NCBI GenBank assembly: GCA_947044405.1
Contig: CAMRHE010000055.1
Coordinates: forward strand, 1,385,001-1,449,000
Direction of reading: 5' to 3'
From: Leptodactylus fallax
Taxonomy: Eukaryota > Chordata > Amphibia > Anura > Leptodactylidae
DNA: 64,000 nt
Part shown: piece after piece, positions 24,901 through 35,372 of the stretch
How positions within the stretch are numbered: the stretch's first letter is position 1
How the letters are laid out: each line of letters opens with the position of its first letter
Program-made: the position numbers and the translations under genes
The notes under the pieces: model-generated
What the model saw: only the letters and a program-made list of their open reading frames with translations
Told to the model about the DNA's origin: nothing
The model's database searches: none

Positions 24901-27464
24901 GTATTCCCCATGGTATTCAGGAACCTCTTTTCTTATATCTCTTTATTGAGGCTCTGTTATTCCTCTAGGAAATTAGTAGCAAATTGACAACTCATTGATA
25001 CCATTGTCATTGTCACAGGGTGTGTCCCTACATGGTCAGAGCTGACTGAATAATGTCAAAATGTGGCAAGTGATTGACCAGCGGGGGTGCCGAGAGTAAG
25101 CCCACCACTGATCTATTTATGGCCTATCCTAACAATAGGCTGTCAATATTCTGATCCAAGAAATTCCCCAAACTACAAATTACATTGACGTTCTAGAGAA
25201 CGATGTCCAGCAATAATATGGGGGAGACTTTTTGTAGTTCACTATAAAATTGTCCCCATGAATAAAGCAAGATCCAAAAACAGGGGGTTGCTAATTTTAG
25301 CCCATTGCTTGGGTTGTAAGAAATTGGCCTCACCCCAAACAACGAACTTCCCCGGCTTGTATTGAAAGATCCCCATCACCAGATCTACGACCCATCCCCA
25401 GCAGATTAATTTTTAGTAAACTACATAAGAATGAGCCGCGTGTTTAGGGGCCCCAAACCTGGTGTTACGTTCCCTTTAAGTCCACCAGAGCAAGAGACAT
25501 TGTGGACTTATCCTAAAAGATCATAGGACAGGGTGTAAAGGGCGTAGTCACAGGGGGTGAAACCAGTCCAGGAGAGGTTGGGGGCTGGACATGGCCAGCT
25601 TCCCGCAGCATCATGGCAGAGGTCGGGCAAGCCCGATACCCCGACCACTGTCCCCCTTGTAAAGACAATATATCTGACACATTTGTGCTGGTGATGTATC
25701 AGTCATAAGGCTGTAGTGGGGCCCCCTCCGTAGATAACTACTTTAAAGGGGTATTCCAATTCCTTGCTATTGATGACTTGTACAGCGCCTGGGATCCCTA
25801 CAGATCAGCTGTTTAAATGGACCGCAGTGCTTGTGTGAGCGTCGTGACCCCTTCACTGTTTACATCATGTGACCATACATTGTCATTAAAGCCTATAGAA
25901 GTGAACAGGAGCCCTCCTGAAGATAGGCCTTTCATTAAAGGGGTTGTCTGAGGACTGTTAATTTACTGACCTGTCCCAGGTTATTGCAGCTGATGGTCTC
26001 GGGGGTTCTGATTGGTGAGGGTCTGATGGCCAGGACCCCTGCAGGTCAGATGATTCCTAGAGTGTGCCGCTCCCAGCAGTGTTTACATACTGGGCACTCG
26101 CTGTATTCTTGATAATGGCATTATTGGGACATTGCAGCAGCACCTGTATCCACCACTATCAAGAATATGCTGTAGGAATGAGGTAGAGGGTCCCTGTTTA
26201 AAGTCATGTGGTCTTGGGCAAACTTTGGTTACCCCTCTGTGGCAGAGTTTTGCAAGAACACCCCTTTTATAGTGCGGCATAACCTGTCATACACTTGTAC
26301 ATTTTCAGAGCATGGTTGGGCTAATGTGTCCCTCTGTCTTGAGGAAATTTTTTTTTTTGTTTTGTTTGTTTTGTTTTGTTTGTTTGAGTTGGAAGGGACC
26401 TCAAGGGCCATCGAGTCCAACCCCCTGCAAAAGCAGGAATTCCTAAAACATCCCAGCTATATACCTATCCAGTTTCCGCTTGAAGATTTCAATTGATGAA
26501 GAACTCACCACCTCCCGTGGCAGCCTATTCCACTCTCTCACTACCCTTACTGTTAGAAAGTTTTTCCTAATGTCTAATCTGAATCTCCTTCCCCTTAGTT
26601 TCATCCCATTACTTCTCGTGCTTCCTTCTGCTAATGAGAATAGGGTAGATCCCTCTGCACTGTGACAACCTTTCAGATATTTAAATACCGCTATTAAGTC
26701 TCCCCTTAGCCTTCTCTTCTGCAAACTAAGCAGTCCCAATTCTTTTAGCCTCTCCTCGTAGGACATGGTTTGTAGACCTTCCACCATTTTGGTTGCTCTT
26801 CTCTGGATCTGCTCCAATGAATCGATGTCTTTCTTAAACTGGGGCGCCCAGAACTGTACACAGTATTCCAGGTGGGGTCTGACCAGGGCAGAGTACAGCG
26901 GAATAATTACCTCTCTTGATCTAGCTACAATGCTCGTCTTGATACATCCTAGAATTTGGTTAGCCTTTTTAGCCACCGCACCGCACTGTTTTTTTTGCGG
27001 ATTTTTAACTGTATGTGGGGGGAAAAAAAAAAACTAATAATTTTCCATTTTGCTTTCTGCAGAAGCGGATGTGCCAAGGGTTGGATAGTTTTGCAAATGC
27101 AAATGGCGTCTTACTGAATGACTACGACATGGTGTGCTGGCAGGCGGAGGTAGCGCCCAATGTAAACCAACCTGTAAATGGGTGTGTGCCTAATGGCGGT
27201 ATACAGCAGCACTGTATGGTACGGTAGCTATTTATATTTATTATTTTACTTTACTAGTATTTCACTATAGCAAATCTAATATCGCATTCTAAAAATTTTT
27301 TTTTATTTCCTTTTAGCTGCCACAAAATCCTCAAAATACATCCCCTCAAACCTGCCTCAGATGTATGGCGGGAGAATCGGTGAGCCTACTATATATTGTT
27401 TTTGTATTATATTTGTTGCTAATAGTATTATATTGATATTTATATTTGTTTTATTTATTTATCA

Positions 27465-27501
<37 letters not shown>

Positions 27502-30500
27502 TAGATATAATTTTTTTTTTTTTTTATTCTCTTGGCTTTTATAATATAAACAACAAAAAAAATCTGTAATTTTTACTCTCTCCACAGTATCCGATCTATA
27601 TAATGTAGTTAATAAAAACGACAATTACGTCCTTGAGAAATAAGCTCTGTAAATAATAAAGGAAGATTGATAGACTTTCCTTTGGGCAAGCGGCGGGCTT
27701 TACATATAATTACAAATGAAATGGCTTTCAATGCATTTTAAGAAGCCGACGACATTGAAATAACAAAATAGCATTTTATGTTGATTTGACTAAATAAATA
27801 TTGAACACACAAATAATGAGTCGGGCGCGGGGAGACGGCCAAGTGGATTTTTATCTCTGTACGAGTATTGATTGCATATCTTATAAATAAGATTGGAGAA
27901 TGCATTATTTAGCTAACAATAATGCTTCTCCATCTATTACTTTCATTGCCTGAAGTCTTCGCCATGATGAGCGTTTAGGATCGCGCTCCAGGAAGGTGAT
28001 AACTGATCTTGTCTGACAAGCCTGTCTGCTCTATCCCGGGCTGAGAGCGCTTGTTTGTTGAAATTAATTTGGGCATGTATGATGTGTGTCCACACAATAT
28101 AGAGTCACTGGCCTGAAACTATCTCTTCCCATATACTCACTCGCTCGTAGACTTCTGGAATTGTACGCGCTACAAATTTTTTACTTTTTTTTTAATTTTT
28201 TTTTTTTCCTTCCTTATGCATAGGTAAATAGAACATCTTAAAATTAAAATTTAGATCTTAAAGTTTTGAATGGGTTTTCGTTGGTCTGTGAATATTTTTT
28301 TTTTTTCTCTTCCTAAAAAAAATTACCATATCTATCAATCATTACATTTTTTTTATTTTTATTTTTTTCATGAAAATTTACAAGAATACTACGGTACTTT
28401 TCAGTTTTTGTGTATACTGTTATATGCAAAGTCTTAAAAGTGAAATATAAACTTGAATTTAGTCTATATTAAAATACTTCAGAATTTAACAAATCTTAAA
28501 AAAAATTATTTATTTACCGTATTTCTTTTTTAAGAGCAGAAAACATAAAACTTTTTTTTTTTTAGATTTTGTGATTTATCTTACCGCCAATATTTCTTCT
28601 AAAGTCAGTCAAACAAATTTGATTAATTTTGCATGACTATTAGGCCCCATGTGCACGAACAAGTGTGCCATCCAGTGCTCCGCCGAGGGGCGTCCGATGG
28701 TCCGTTCCAATGAACATAGAGCAGGTCGTAACCTGCTACTAGTTGTAGTAACCTGCTACTAGTCATAGTAACCTGCTACTAGTCATAGTAACCTGCTACT
28801 AGTCGTAGTAACCTGATACTGCTACATAGTACATCTGAGTGCATCCCGCTACAAAATCGGCCCCATCTCGGACGGCATACTTGTTTGTGTGCCTGGGGCC
28901 TAAGATCTGGTGTGTAAGGGGGGTGGAGATGTCCCAACTTTTGCCAAATGGCAGGTGTTAGGGGAAAAAGGGATCGGACTGTTGGATTTTGCTCTTAGCA
29001 GGGCTTTGGAGTCAGTAAGTCCAACAACGACTCCAACTCCTATTTTTTTTCACAGCCCGACCCTGCTTCAAATCAGACTCCTTCATAAATGGCTGACAGC
29101 CATGGTCAGACAGTAAAGCTCTTCTGATTCATGATATAATCTAGTGACTGAATTCCTATGAAATTAAATGTAACAAGCTATATATCTAATGAATTATACA
29201 ATATCAATAATTCAATAATATAGTATATTTTTATTTTGAAGTCAATTGGTAACTTTTTTTCCGATTCCACCCGAAACTGGCCCTGATTTCCGGCAAAGTA
29301 AATCACTACCAGAGGGGTCGGGCGAAGGATTGCTCTCCTCTCCCTAGTCATGATTCCAGTATGTATGTGTATGGGGAAGGGGGTGGGGGCAGGAGAAATA
29401 GTTGTTGACCGAACCTGACTACTCTCTAAAGTGTATGGCCAGCTTGGCTGTCCTTGCCAAAAACGAGCAAGGCTTTAGTAGCCTGCCTCAGTCTGCCATC
29501 CTGGTATTTTTGATGGCAAGAGTATCAAGTTTCTCTCAATTTTGACCTTCTCTTTCACACTTGGCTCAGCTGAGTATGCATGTTTTCTCACTGGGCAGAA
29601 GGGAATAAGTGGTTTGCAGTCCTCAGTGGCAGAGCTGTGTAGTCGTGGGCCAAACCACCATCTCCGACTCCTCTATTTGTTCACACTCTGACTCCGATGC
29701 CAACAAACTATATCTAATTGATACAATATCGATAATTGTATATTATAATTCATCATTTTATTTTGACGTAAGCCTGTAACCTTTTTTTTATTCCACCCAA
29801 AATTGGTCCTGACTCTGACTCCACATCGTTGCCCACTGGCTCGGGCTTATCTCCTGCGTGGACAAAGGATTGGGCATGTTGAATGCTGGCAAACCCAATT
29901 ATTTGCCCCAATGTCTGCCATTGGAATAGAGTTCAGAAACCCACATGCATTTGGATAGGCAACAATTGGTGGTCTTGGACAAGATTTTCCTGATGTGTAC
30001 GATGACCTTAAAATTTTTGTTGTGCGCCAGTACTAAACTTTTTGCAGAGCTTCTGTTCCTTTAGATCTCTTATTATAGGCCTTTGTAAAGTTTTTGTTTT
30101 CCTGTTCAAAAAAGCTCTCTGTTGGGAAAGAGGCAAAAATTCCATACCCAATATTATAATTTTTTGTTTTTGTTTTGTTTTTTTAACACCTATAAAATTG
30201 TATAATGTAACATTTAAATAGCGGAGAATCGGTGAACCTGGCAGCTTACTGTCCCACATCTCTCTTCCTCTTGGGAGAAGTCACTCTTGTGTGTGGATCA
30301 TGTTCCATGTGCTGCTCTATCAAGAAAGAGCTCCAGGAGCAGCGGGGAGGCCCGGGATAAAAGGTTTGATTTCGAGTGAGACATCTGGCTGGTAAACACT
30401 GTGAATTCATAAAAGACGGCGGTGGCGCGGCGCTTCTTTACAGAACGTTCCGCTCATCTGGGCCTCCTGCTGCCACCGTGACAATAACTTTACATTGTAG

Positions 30501-33346
30501 ATTGACTGCTTGAGTCAGGAAAGTGATGAGACAACCTTTTGCATTTCTATGACTACTATGAGGAGCTCAGGAGGTGGAATACTAAAAAACACCGGTAATG
30601 GAGGTAGCTGGATATAAAACTCTGCCATATGTACTGGAGGGCAAACTGGCAAACATGAAACCAGATGCCAGATTTACAATGAGAATTGCTACCTCTAGCT
30701 TTGTCCAAGGTTTTTTCTGATAGAATATACACTGGGTCTCTTTTATTATGTAAAACCCACCAAAAAGATGGCGGAATGGGGAATAATAGTCCAAGTGAAT
30801 GGTGCAATTTTGGTTTTGGCTACATCTTGCTAGGGATAGTCATATCTTTTGACTTAAAGGGGTTTTCGAGGTCTTACATAAAGGTGATCTATCCTTATGA
30901 TAGGACATCAGTATGTGATCAGTCGGCAGCCAGGCACCCAGGACTCCCACCGGTCAACTGGTTAGAAAGGCTGCGGTGTTTTGGTGAGCGTTGGGGTCTC
31001 TTCACTGAATACCAAGCACAACGCCGTACATTGGGTAGGGGATGTGCTTGGTATTCCAGCTCAGCCCTATTCACTTCAGTGGGACTTAGCTGTACCATCT
31101 GACTAATGAACTTGTCATGGCACAGGGAAAAGGATGCAGCACTCATGAGCACCATGGCCTCTTCCAACAGCTTATGTTTTGAGGTCTTGGGTGTTGGACC
31201 CTCACCAATCACATATTGATGACCTATCCTAAGGATAGCTCACCAGTAGGCAGGTCCTAGAAAACTTTGAAGGGGTTGTCTAGCTTAGAAAACCCATTTT
31301 CATGCACCCTATTAGGGAATTCTGAGTTAATGAAGAGGGGTCCTCAGGACAGGATCATCATCTCATAACCTTAGTGGACAAAGGCTACAAAGAACGTCAG
31401 CTGTTCTGGAGGACCTGTCCAACCCATTTACGTGAATGGGCCTTGTGCAGTGGTTAATTTACTCCATGGTGGCGCTATGGAGGTCAAACTTTCTACAGAT
31501 AAGAGTTGCTTTCCGAAAGTCCGAGCAGTAGGACTGTGATCAGCTTATTGTTACAAGACTCTGTTAGCAAGTGGGGATAGTCCAAAGTAGAAAGCCCCTT
31601 TTGGGGCCATAATTGTGAATTCAGACAGTCTGGTGTGGTCCAGCTTATAAGGTTTGCACGACAGACAGATTTCTGACCACATTTTGTTTGAACCAAACTC
31701 TCTGCATCTTGGTGATCTATTATGTTGTGAGTTCCAGCCAAAACCTGGGTCTACTATCCCATACTCACAGGATTATTTAGGTGCAGGACAGAAGACTCCC
31801 AACAATCCTAACCTTTGTGGATTGGTAAAAAAATTTGGGTGGAGAATCCCTTTAAGGATTCCAACGGTCAACAAAGTGCTAAATGTAAGCTTCCGAAACT
31901 GAAGCCCCAGTACTGCAGCCAGGGTAGAGAATGGCTTCCAAGTGCCTTGTGGTCTGGATCACCGATTTTAATAGGCACCGTGTAATGCTTCATTACTCCA
32001 GTGGAGGCGCTGCAGGGCAATTTAGCAACTGTTGCCAGGTTCTCCTACACGTTACAACTAATTGTTGGGATCTCAGCAGTGAGACATTCTGTAATCTATC
32101 ACTATCACTGGAAGACATTTCTAACTATCATAGTATTTGTGAAAAGCTGACGATGCCTTTTAATTTTAAAGGGATTGTACAGTTCAGAATTTTTATTATT
32201 TCATATTGATATTACTGGGGATATAAATGTAACAAACAAGTACTCGCCTGTTCCAGGGCCTCCGTTTCCAGTGGTGGCATCTCCGTTAGTTTTTATCCAG
32301 GTCTCCTGTTTTTTGTGCAAGGGGATGGCTGCAGCCAATCACAGGCCTCCGTGGTCACCTCCTCAGTAACCGCACAATTAAATCATAAAAATATGCATTG
32401 GACAACCCCTTAACTATATTTTTGCAAGATGTTTTTGTGTGTGTTTAATTAGTGCAAACAATTTACTATAATATTATTATTTATTATAATTATTTTTATT
32501 ACTATTATTTTTTTATTATTATTATTATTATTATTAATGAGCAACAAATATCCTTCTTGTTCTTTAAACTTCTGTGTAATATACCGTACTTGATGTGGAT
32601 TGAATTTCAGGTTAAATATTTGTCTTTTAAAAAGATTTGTTGAGACTTAAGTTTTACATTTGCCAATATTTGAGTAGTTTATCAATGATTTATGATGATC
32701 AAAACCCATTAAAGGGGTCATGCAGGGTAAAAAAACATTCCCTGCACTGTATAAGTTCCATTACCAATATATAAGTTGGTCCCGGGAGCCCTAATTATTA
32801 GCTTTTGCATGTCTGAAGTCTCGTTCCTTTGTTTTCCCTGCTGATGTTCCAACTCTGCTCTACTCTTTAGACCTGCAGCAGGGGTAGAGCAGAGTTGGTG
32901 ACATCAGACAGCGGGGGGAGACTGCCAGTACCCTGCTGTGCTCTGCACATCTAATTACTAGGGGACCTGCATATATATTGGTAAGAAAGCCCATCAAGGG
33001 CAGAGAATGCACTGTAAGCCTTATGTGCCCCTCCGTAACCCCTTTAAAGGGGAACTAGAATGCAAAAGAGAAATTCATAAAACCTTACCCTCTTTGGGAA
33101 AACCATAATTTTGGTAGTTGGTGTCTCTGATATCGGACTCTCTTGGAGATCTGGATAGTACCTGAATATGATCTACACATTGGTTGGATGAATGTACATT
33201 GGTGTCGGACTCCCTCTAATCTCCAACTTTTTTGTGCATCCCCTTTAATCTCTCACTTTCTGGTTACTAACATTAAACCTTCTCTGTATAATAAACCTTC
33301 AATTCTCTTATTTCAGGGTCACATCAACCACATATTGGGATTGTAG
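18828..33346 (+). CDS. C10orf143: Small uncharacterised protein, 113 aa, four coding exons (C10orf143-like)
   Basis: Joining 18828-18920, 27063-27218, 27317-27379 and 33317-33346 gives one continuous 113-residue frame (31+52+21+10 codons with stop). All three coding introns are phase 0 and all have GT-AG ends. Residues 1-31 are acidic-start then basic ([20 protein letters not shown]), and residues 32-83 hold [10 protein letters not shown] and [10 protein letters not shown]. The C terminus has [10 protein letters not shown] then GHINHILGL, giving C96-x2-C99-x6-H106-x2-H109, a possible zinc-knuckle. There is no signal peptide or membrane segment. Function is unknown to me. The assignment to C10orf143 is inferred from size, the C-terminal motif and its divergent position next to a GLRX3-like exon, matching human 10q26.3. 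It is not a remembered alignment. Introns 2 and 4 carry transposons and candidate conserved elements. Confidence is high that this is a gene, moderate for the name. Confidence 0.72.
19446..19876. mobile_element. TTAA-ended fold-back MITE, 431 bp
   Basis: TTAAAGGGGTTATGCAGCTT at left and 'aaagctggataacccccttaa' at right, with TTAA edges. The inner arms pair as well: 'tccaaaattatttcc' with the opposing 'gataatttttgaaag'; 'gtgctaaatcc'/'agcactgctg'; 'catttcccatgattcat'/'attatgggaaatg'. Confidence 0.85.
20822..21190. mobile_element. CAGGGCTGTGGAGTCGG element, compound copy
   Basis: Left terminus CAGGGCTGTGGAGTCGGAGT at 20823, a second left terminus at about 21058 and one right terminus 'ccgactccacagccctg' at 21174-21190. 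The termini are perfect inverses. Internal (GGAGTCGGAGTC)n micro-repeats are typical of this nonautonomous DNA transposon family. The duplicated left end suggests a nested or rearranged copy. Confidence 0.8.
22466..23300. mobile_element. TTAA-ended long MITE, ~835 bp
   Basis: TTAAAGGGGTTGTCCAGGAT at left; 'aatcctggataacccctt' at right, followed by TTTA, one base off the TTAA target. The inside includes a 'gctccac…ccccagtttgatgccc' segment and 'tgatgatgggtcatcaatat' near the right arm. It encodes nothing obvious. Confidence 0.7.
23450..24160. promoter_or_regulatory. Candidate conserved noncoding stretch in intron 2
   Basis: Balanced, non-repetitive sequence without MITE termini (for example around 'gagctggctattaaatggca' and 'gatgtcggggctggacgtaaa'), unlike its surroundings. 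Opposing frames of 129 aa (minus) and 89 aa (plus) overlap here and neither has splice signals. Conservation is only suspected. Confidence 0.3.
24424..24780. mobile_element. CAGGGCTTTGGAGTC element, diverged copy
   Basis: 'cagggctttggagtctgg' at left and 'ccaactccacagacctgg' at right are diverged inverse termini of the family at 20822. The interior is AT-rich, with a 'cttattatatttaattatag'-like centre. Confidence 0.7.
24790..26060. other. Intronic sequence with degraded repeats
   Basis: No exon is seen. 25743-25945 opens with 'tttaaaggggtattccaatt' and closes near 'cattaaaggggttgtctgag', so it is TTAA-family debris; 25100-25150 and 25980-26050 carry 'gatctatt…ggcctatcctaacaatagg'-type fragments. 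Confidence 0.4.
26347..26990 (-). mobile_element. CR1-type LINE, 3' end (5'-truncated)
   Basis: The minus strand encodes the last ~180 residues of a non-LTR reverse transcriptase: [20 protein letters not shown], then [50 protein letters not shown], ending [12 protein letters not shown] and a stop at 26443. '[13 protein letters not shown]' and '[10 protein letters not shown]' are hallmarks of the CR1/L2 C terminus. It is followed by the typical 3' UTR ('ggttggactcgatgg', 'aggtcccttccaac') and a (TTTGT)-like tail at 26347-26388 on the plus strand. The reading frame is unbroken, so the insertion is fairly young. The catalytic YxDD region is missing: truncation during target-primed reverse transcription. 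Confidence 0.93.
27063..27218 (+). CDS. C10orf143: Exon 3 of the C10orf143-like gene
   Basis: Acceptor 'tttgctttctgcag' at 27049-27062 with a good pyrimidine tract; donor ATG|GTACGG at 27218/27219. 156 nt, exactly 52 codons, residues 32-83 ([10 protein letters not shown] … GGIQQHCM). If the donor were skipped, translation would stop within three codons (V-R-stop), giving an alternative 85-residue product that lacks the Cys/His motif. Confidence 0.72.
27219..27316 (+). other. Short AT-rich intron 3 (98 bp)
   Basis: GTACGG start, 'atttccttttag' end, 98 bp, very AT-rich. Near the minimum for vertebrates, in contrast to neighbouring introns of 8.1 and 5.9 kb. Confidence 0.65.
27317..27379 (+). 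CDS. C10orf143: Exon 4 of the C10orf143-like gene
   Basis: Acceptor TTTTAG|CTG and donor TCG|GTGAGC. 63 nt, 21 codons, residues 84-104 ([20 protein letters not shown] plus S). It carries the CxxC half of the C-terminal motif. Confidence 0.72.
27470..27515. repeat. (TA)n / (GATA) microsatellite with poly(T)
   Basis: 'atatatat' run about 32 bp long followed by 'agatagatataa' and a T run, just inside intron 4. Confidence 0.95.
27590..28110. promoter_or_regulatory. Candidate conserved noncoding element, intron 4
   Basis: About 500 bp of high-complexity, moderately AT-rich DNA free of repeats. It has homeodomain-type sites (TAATTA at 27707-27712; 'aaattaatttgg' near 28060), a palindrome-like 'cttgtctgacaagcctgtctg' zone and a CCCGGG-centred block. 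The texture resembles deeply conserved developmental enhancers and differs sharply from flanking low-complexity DNA. No frame is open through it. Confidence 0.5.
28190..28640. other. AT-rich intronic tract
   Basis: Very AT-rich with multiple T homopolymers; nothing recognised. Confidence 0.6.
28642..28903. mobile_element. Fold-back element containing a 24-bp tandem repeat
   Basis: 'taggccccatgtgcacgaac' at left and 'gtgtgcctggggcctaag' at right are inverse termini. Inside, 'gtaacctgctactagtcata' repeats about four times every 24 bp (28728-28822). The internal repeat probably expanded after insertion. Confidence 0.7.
28998..29290. mobile_element. CAGGGCTTTGGAGTC element, diverged copy
   Basis: 'cagggctttggagtcagt' left terminus; 'ccacccgaaactggccctga' at right; internal 'actccaactcctattttttt' and 'tcagactccttcataaatgg' are shared with the copy at 24424-24780 in opposite orientation. 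Confidence 0.65.
29630..29830. mobile_element. CAGAGCTGTGTAGTCG element, degraded copy
   Basis: 'cagagctgtgtagtcgtggg' left end and 'aattggtcctgactctgact' right end; the interior 'ctatatctaattgatacaat' repeats that of the copy at 28998. Confidence 0.6.
30260..30560. promoter_or_regulatory. Candidate conserved noncoding stretch, intron 4
   Basis: Complex, GC-balanced sequence ('agcggggaggcccgggataa', 'gacggcggtggcgcggcgct') unlike the repeats on both sides and with no open exon. Function is only suggested by composition. Confidence 0.3.
30854..31271. mobile_element. TTAA-type element, GATGACCTATCC core family
   Basis: TTAAAGGGGTTTTCGAGGTC start. 'tgatctatccttatgatagg' near the left arm pairs with 'gatgacctatcctaaggata' near the right. 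The middle 'cactgaataccaagcacaac' and 'cttggtattccagctcagcc' are shared with copies at 12193, 40920 and 48290. Confidence 0.75.
31272..32165. other. Intronic sequence, mostly degraded repeat
   Basis: 31267-31855 begins 'aaggggttgtctagcttaga' and ends 'ggagaatccctttaagg', a possible older TTAA element of about 590 bp. The remainder has no supported feature. Confidence 0.4.
32166..32413. mobile_element. TTAA-ended MITE, 248 bp
   Basis: TTAAAGGGATTGTACAGTTC at left, 'attggacaaccccttaa' at right, with TTAA at both edges. The GC-rich middle contains 'ccagggcctccgtttccagt'. Confidence 0.75.
32709..33047. mobile_element. TTAA-ended MITE, 339 bp
   Basis: TTAAAGGGGTCATGCAGGGT at left, 'ccgtaacccctttaa' at right, TTAA edges. 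The arms pair internally: 'acattccctgcactgtataa' with 'gcagagaatgcactgtaagc', 'caatatataagttggt' with 'catatatattggtaag', and 'ccaactctgctctactcttt' with 'ggtagagcagagttgg'. Confidence 0.85.
33317..33346 (+). CDS. C10orf143: Exon 5 of the C10orf143-like gene: last ten codons
   Basis: Acceptor 'cttatttcag' at 33307-33316, then GHINHILGL and TAG at 33344-33346. It supplies the HxxH half of the Cys/His motif, in phase 0 with exon 4. Without this exon the motif could not form. Confidence 0.7.
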   Translation, partial: GHINHILGL

Positions 33347-34748
33347 ACCTCCAGGATCATCGAGGACTCCACTTTGTGCTATAGTTTTTTTAATCCTGGT
33401 AACCACCAGACACTCCGCTGTAAAATGCTCGCCATAGAGAAGGAGGTTTTTAATTTTTAAATTTTTTTTTTTTTATATATACCTCTCCACTATTACAAGA
33501 CTTGCTGAGATTTTTTTATTACAGTGCCTGAACTGTAGAAACTCCCACCGACTCACCTGCTGGAAGTTCATGTTCCAAGGTCTCCATCCACATTGTCCTA
33601 TTGTTTACCCCATGTGAATTATGGCAATGCCTATGCTCCTGGCAGTTAATCTTTGGCTAGTGAAGAACTACAAGTTGCAGCAGGCTGTGACATGTAATGG
33701 CCTGACATTTGAGAAGGATTGAAGTAACCCTTACAATGCCGGAGCGTCATACCTGCTTCCGTCCAACCATGTTCGCCTGCAGTCATCGCGCCACTAATCT
33801 GGTCCTGTGGATCTTTATTAACCCTTGTGTGTGCTGATAACACATATTAGTGTTTTTTTATGTTGCCATTTGACTACATGTATGTATCTCTGTATCTTTT
33901 TACAGGTTCAAGTATTATTGCTACAGTTTTTGGTTTTTTTTTTTTTTCTTCCCAGATATGAAAATACTCTGTTCATCCTGAGCTTTCTGGTTCATGAATA
34001 TAACGCTAGCAAGCTAAAACTACTAAAAAAAAAAAAAAAAAAAAAATAATTTACTTAGGAAATCTCTACAGTAGTAGAGTAGGGCTCTAGATAGTAATCT
34101 ACATTTCATTGTGTATGGGAAGGTTACAAAATCTTATCACATCTGTAATCCGTCAGACCAAGGTAGCAGAGCCGAACAAAGTATCCAAGACTTCACATGG
34201 AAGGACAACTCAGGGACTTCTAATTTTTCCAATTTTTTTTTTTTTTCCCCAAGTAAAGGACTCATCTGCTCACCTGATATGACAATTTGTGATGTTCCTC
34301 TGTTATTCCTCCTGGAAAAATATAAAAATGTATAAATGGGGTATATCCCTGTCCTGACTGTGTAGGGATACCCCCAATTGACAAGGGGTACAACAACTAA
34401 TCATTGACAATGCATTTATAAATTTCCAGGACGAAAGAAAGGGGCATAGGTAACCTTGCTAGTGTATGCCAAAAAAAACAGTTGGCATATGCCAACTGCA
34501 TGGTGTCCTATGATTACTTTCACCAGGAACTTTCCAATGTATGCACTGAACATGTTCACAAAACGACATGTGAACATGGCCCTATATGTGTCTCCTTCTC
34601 TTACACTGACTCTATGCAAACCACTAGAACCACTGACAGCTGTTTTTAATATTGTATTTTTAACTGTTAATATGCTGATGCCTACTGTTATTTTTCATAT
34701 CTTCGCTGTAAATTCTATACTTGTGTAATTGACCCAATGAAATGTATT

Positions 34749-35090
34749 TTAAAGGGAGTCTGTCATCAGAACCAGCATATCATCCTAGTCCTGCAGATAT
34801 ATGGGTAAGGGTCACCTGAATCATATGGTGTTTTCCCCTTGTAAATTAGCGTCTCCGTTCCAGAGATATCGCTGTTTTGTCAATATGCAAATGAGCTCTT
34901 TGGAACAACTCGGGCGCCGCCATTGCTTCAAAGAGCTAAGCGGCTCCTAAACAGCTCATCTGCACATTGACAAAAACTTCAATATCTTGTCAACAGAGGC
35001 CCCTATTCACAAGGGGAAAACTCTGTTTGATTCTGGTCACCCTAACCTATCTATCTGCAGGGCTGGGTTCTGTCGACAGACTCCCTATAA
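34749..35090. mobile_element. Fold-back MITE with AGGGAGTCTGTC termini
   Basis: 'ttttaaagggagtctgtcatc' left arm and 'ctgtcgacagactccctata' right arm. The arms also share 'gggtaagggtcacctgaatc' against 'gattctggtcaccctaacc', and 'tttgtcaatatgcaaatgag' against 'ctcatctgcacattgacaaa'. Almost the whole element can form one hairpin. Confidence 0.85.
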
Positions 35091-35366
35091 TATAGAGAGG
35101 CAAACCTGAACGCTGTAATAAGGAGCAAAACGCTCTGTGTAAGTCCTTGGCCGTAGTTACTATTGTATAAACCACTGGCCCCCAACCTGTGGCCCTCCAG
35201 AGCTTTGTTTGTGCAAGGTTGTCGGCCACTCATCTTAAACTATAGTTAACTTGTGGTCGTTTTTAGCAGATTTTTTTTACATAACAGATGTATCACTTGT
35301 ACATTTATTGTAACAAATGTGTAACCTTTAGATTCTGATGCCAAATAATATCAACCACTAGGGTTA

Positions 35367-35372
35367 AATAAA
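35367..35372 (+). terminator. Polyadenylation signal AATAAA
   Basis: Canonical hexamer with downstream U/GU-rich sequence; the best candidate 3' end for the plus-strand gene. Confidence 0.45.

Larger units (their letters stand above)
18921..27062 (+). other. Intron 2 of the C10orf143-like gene
   Basis: 8.1 kb intron. It contains fold-back elements (19088-19262, 19446-19876, 22466-23300), GGCTGTGGAGTCGG repeats (20822-21190, 24424-24780), a possibly conserved stretch (23450-24160) and a CR1 LINE tail that stops about 65 bp before the exon 3 acceptor. Stretches 21200-22460 and 24790-26060 show no gene. Confidence 0.6.
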
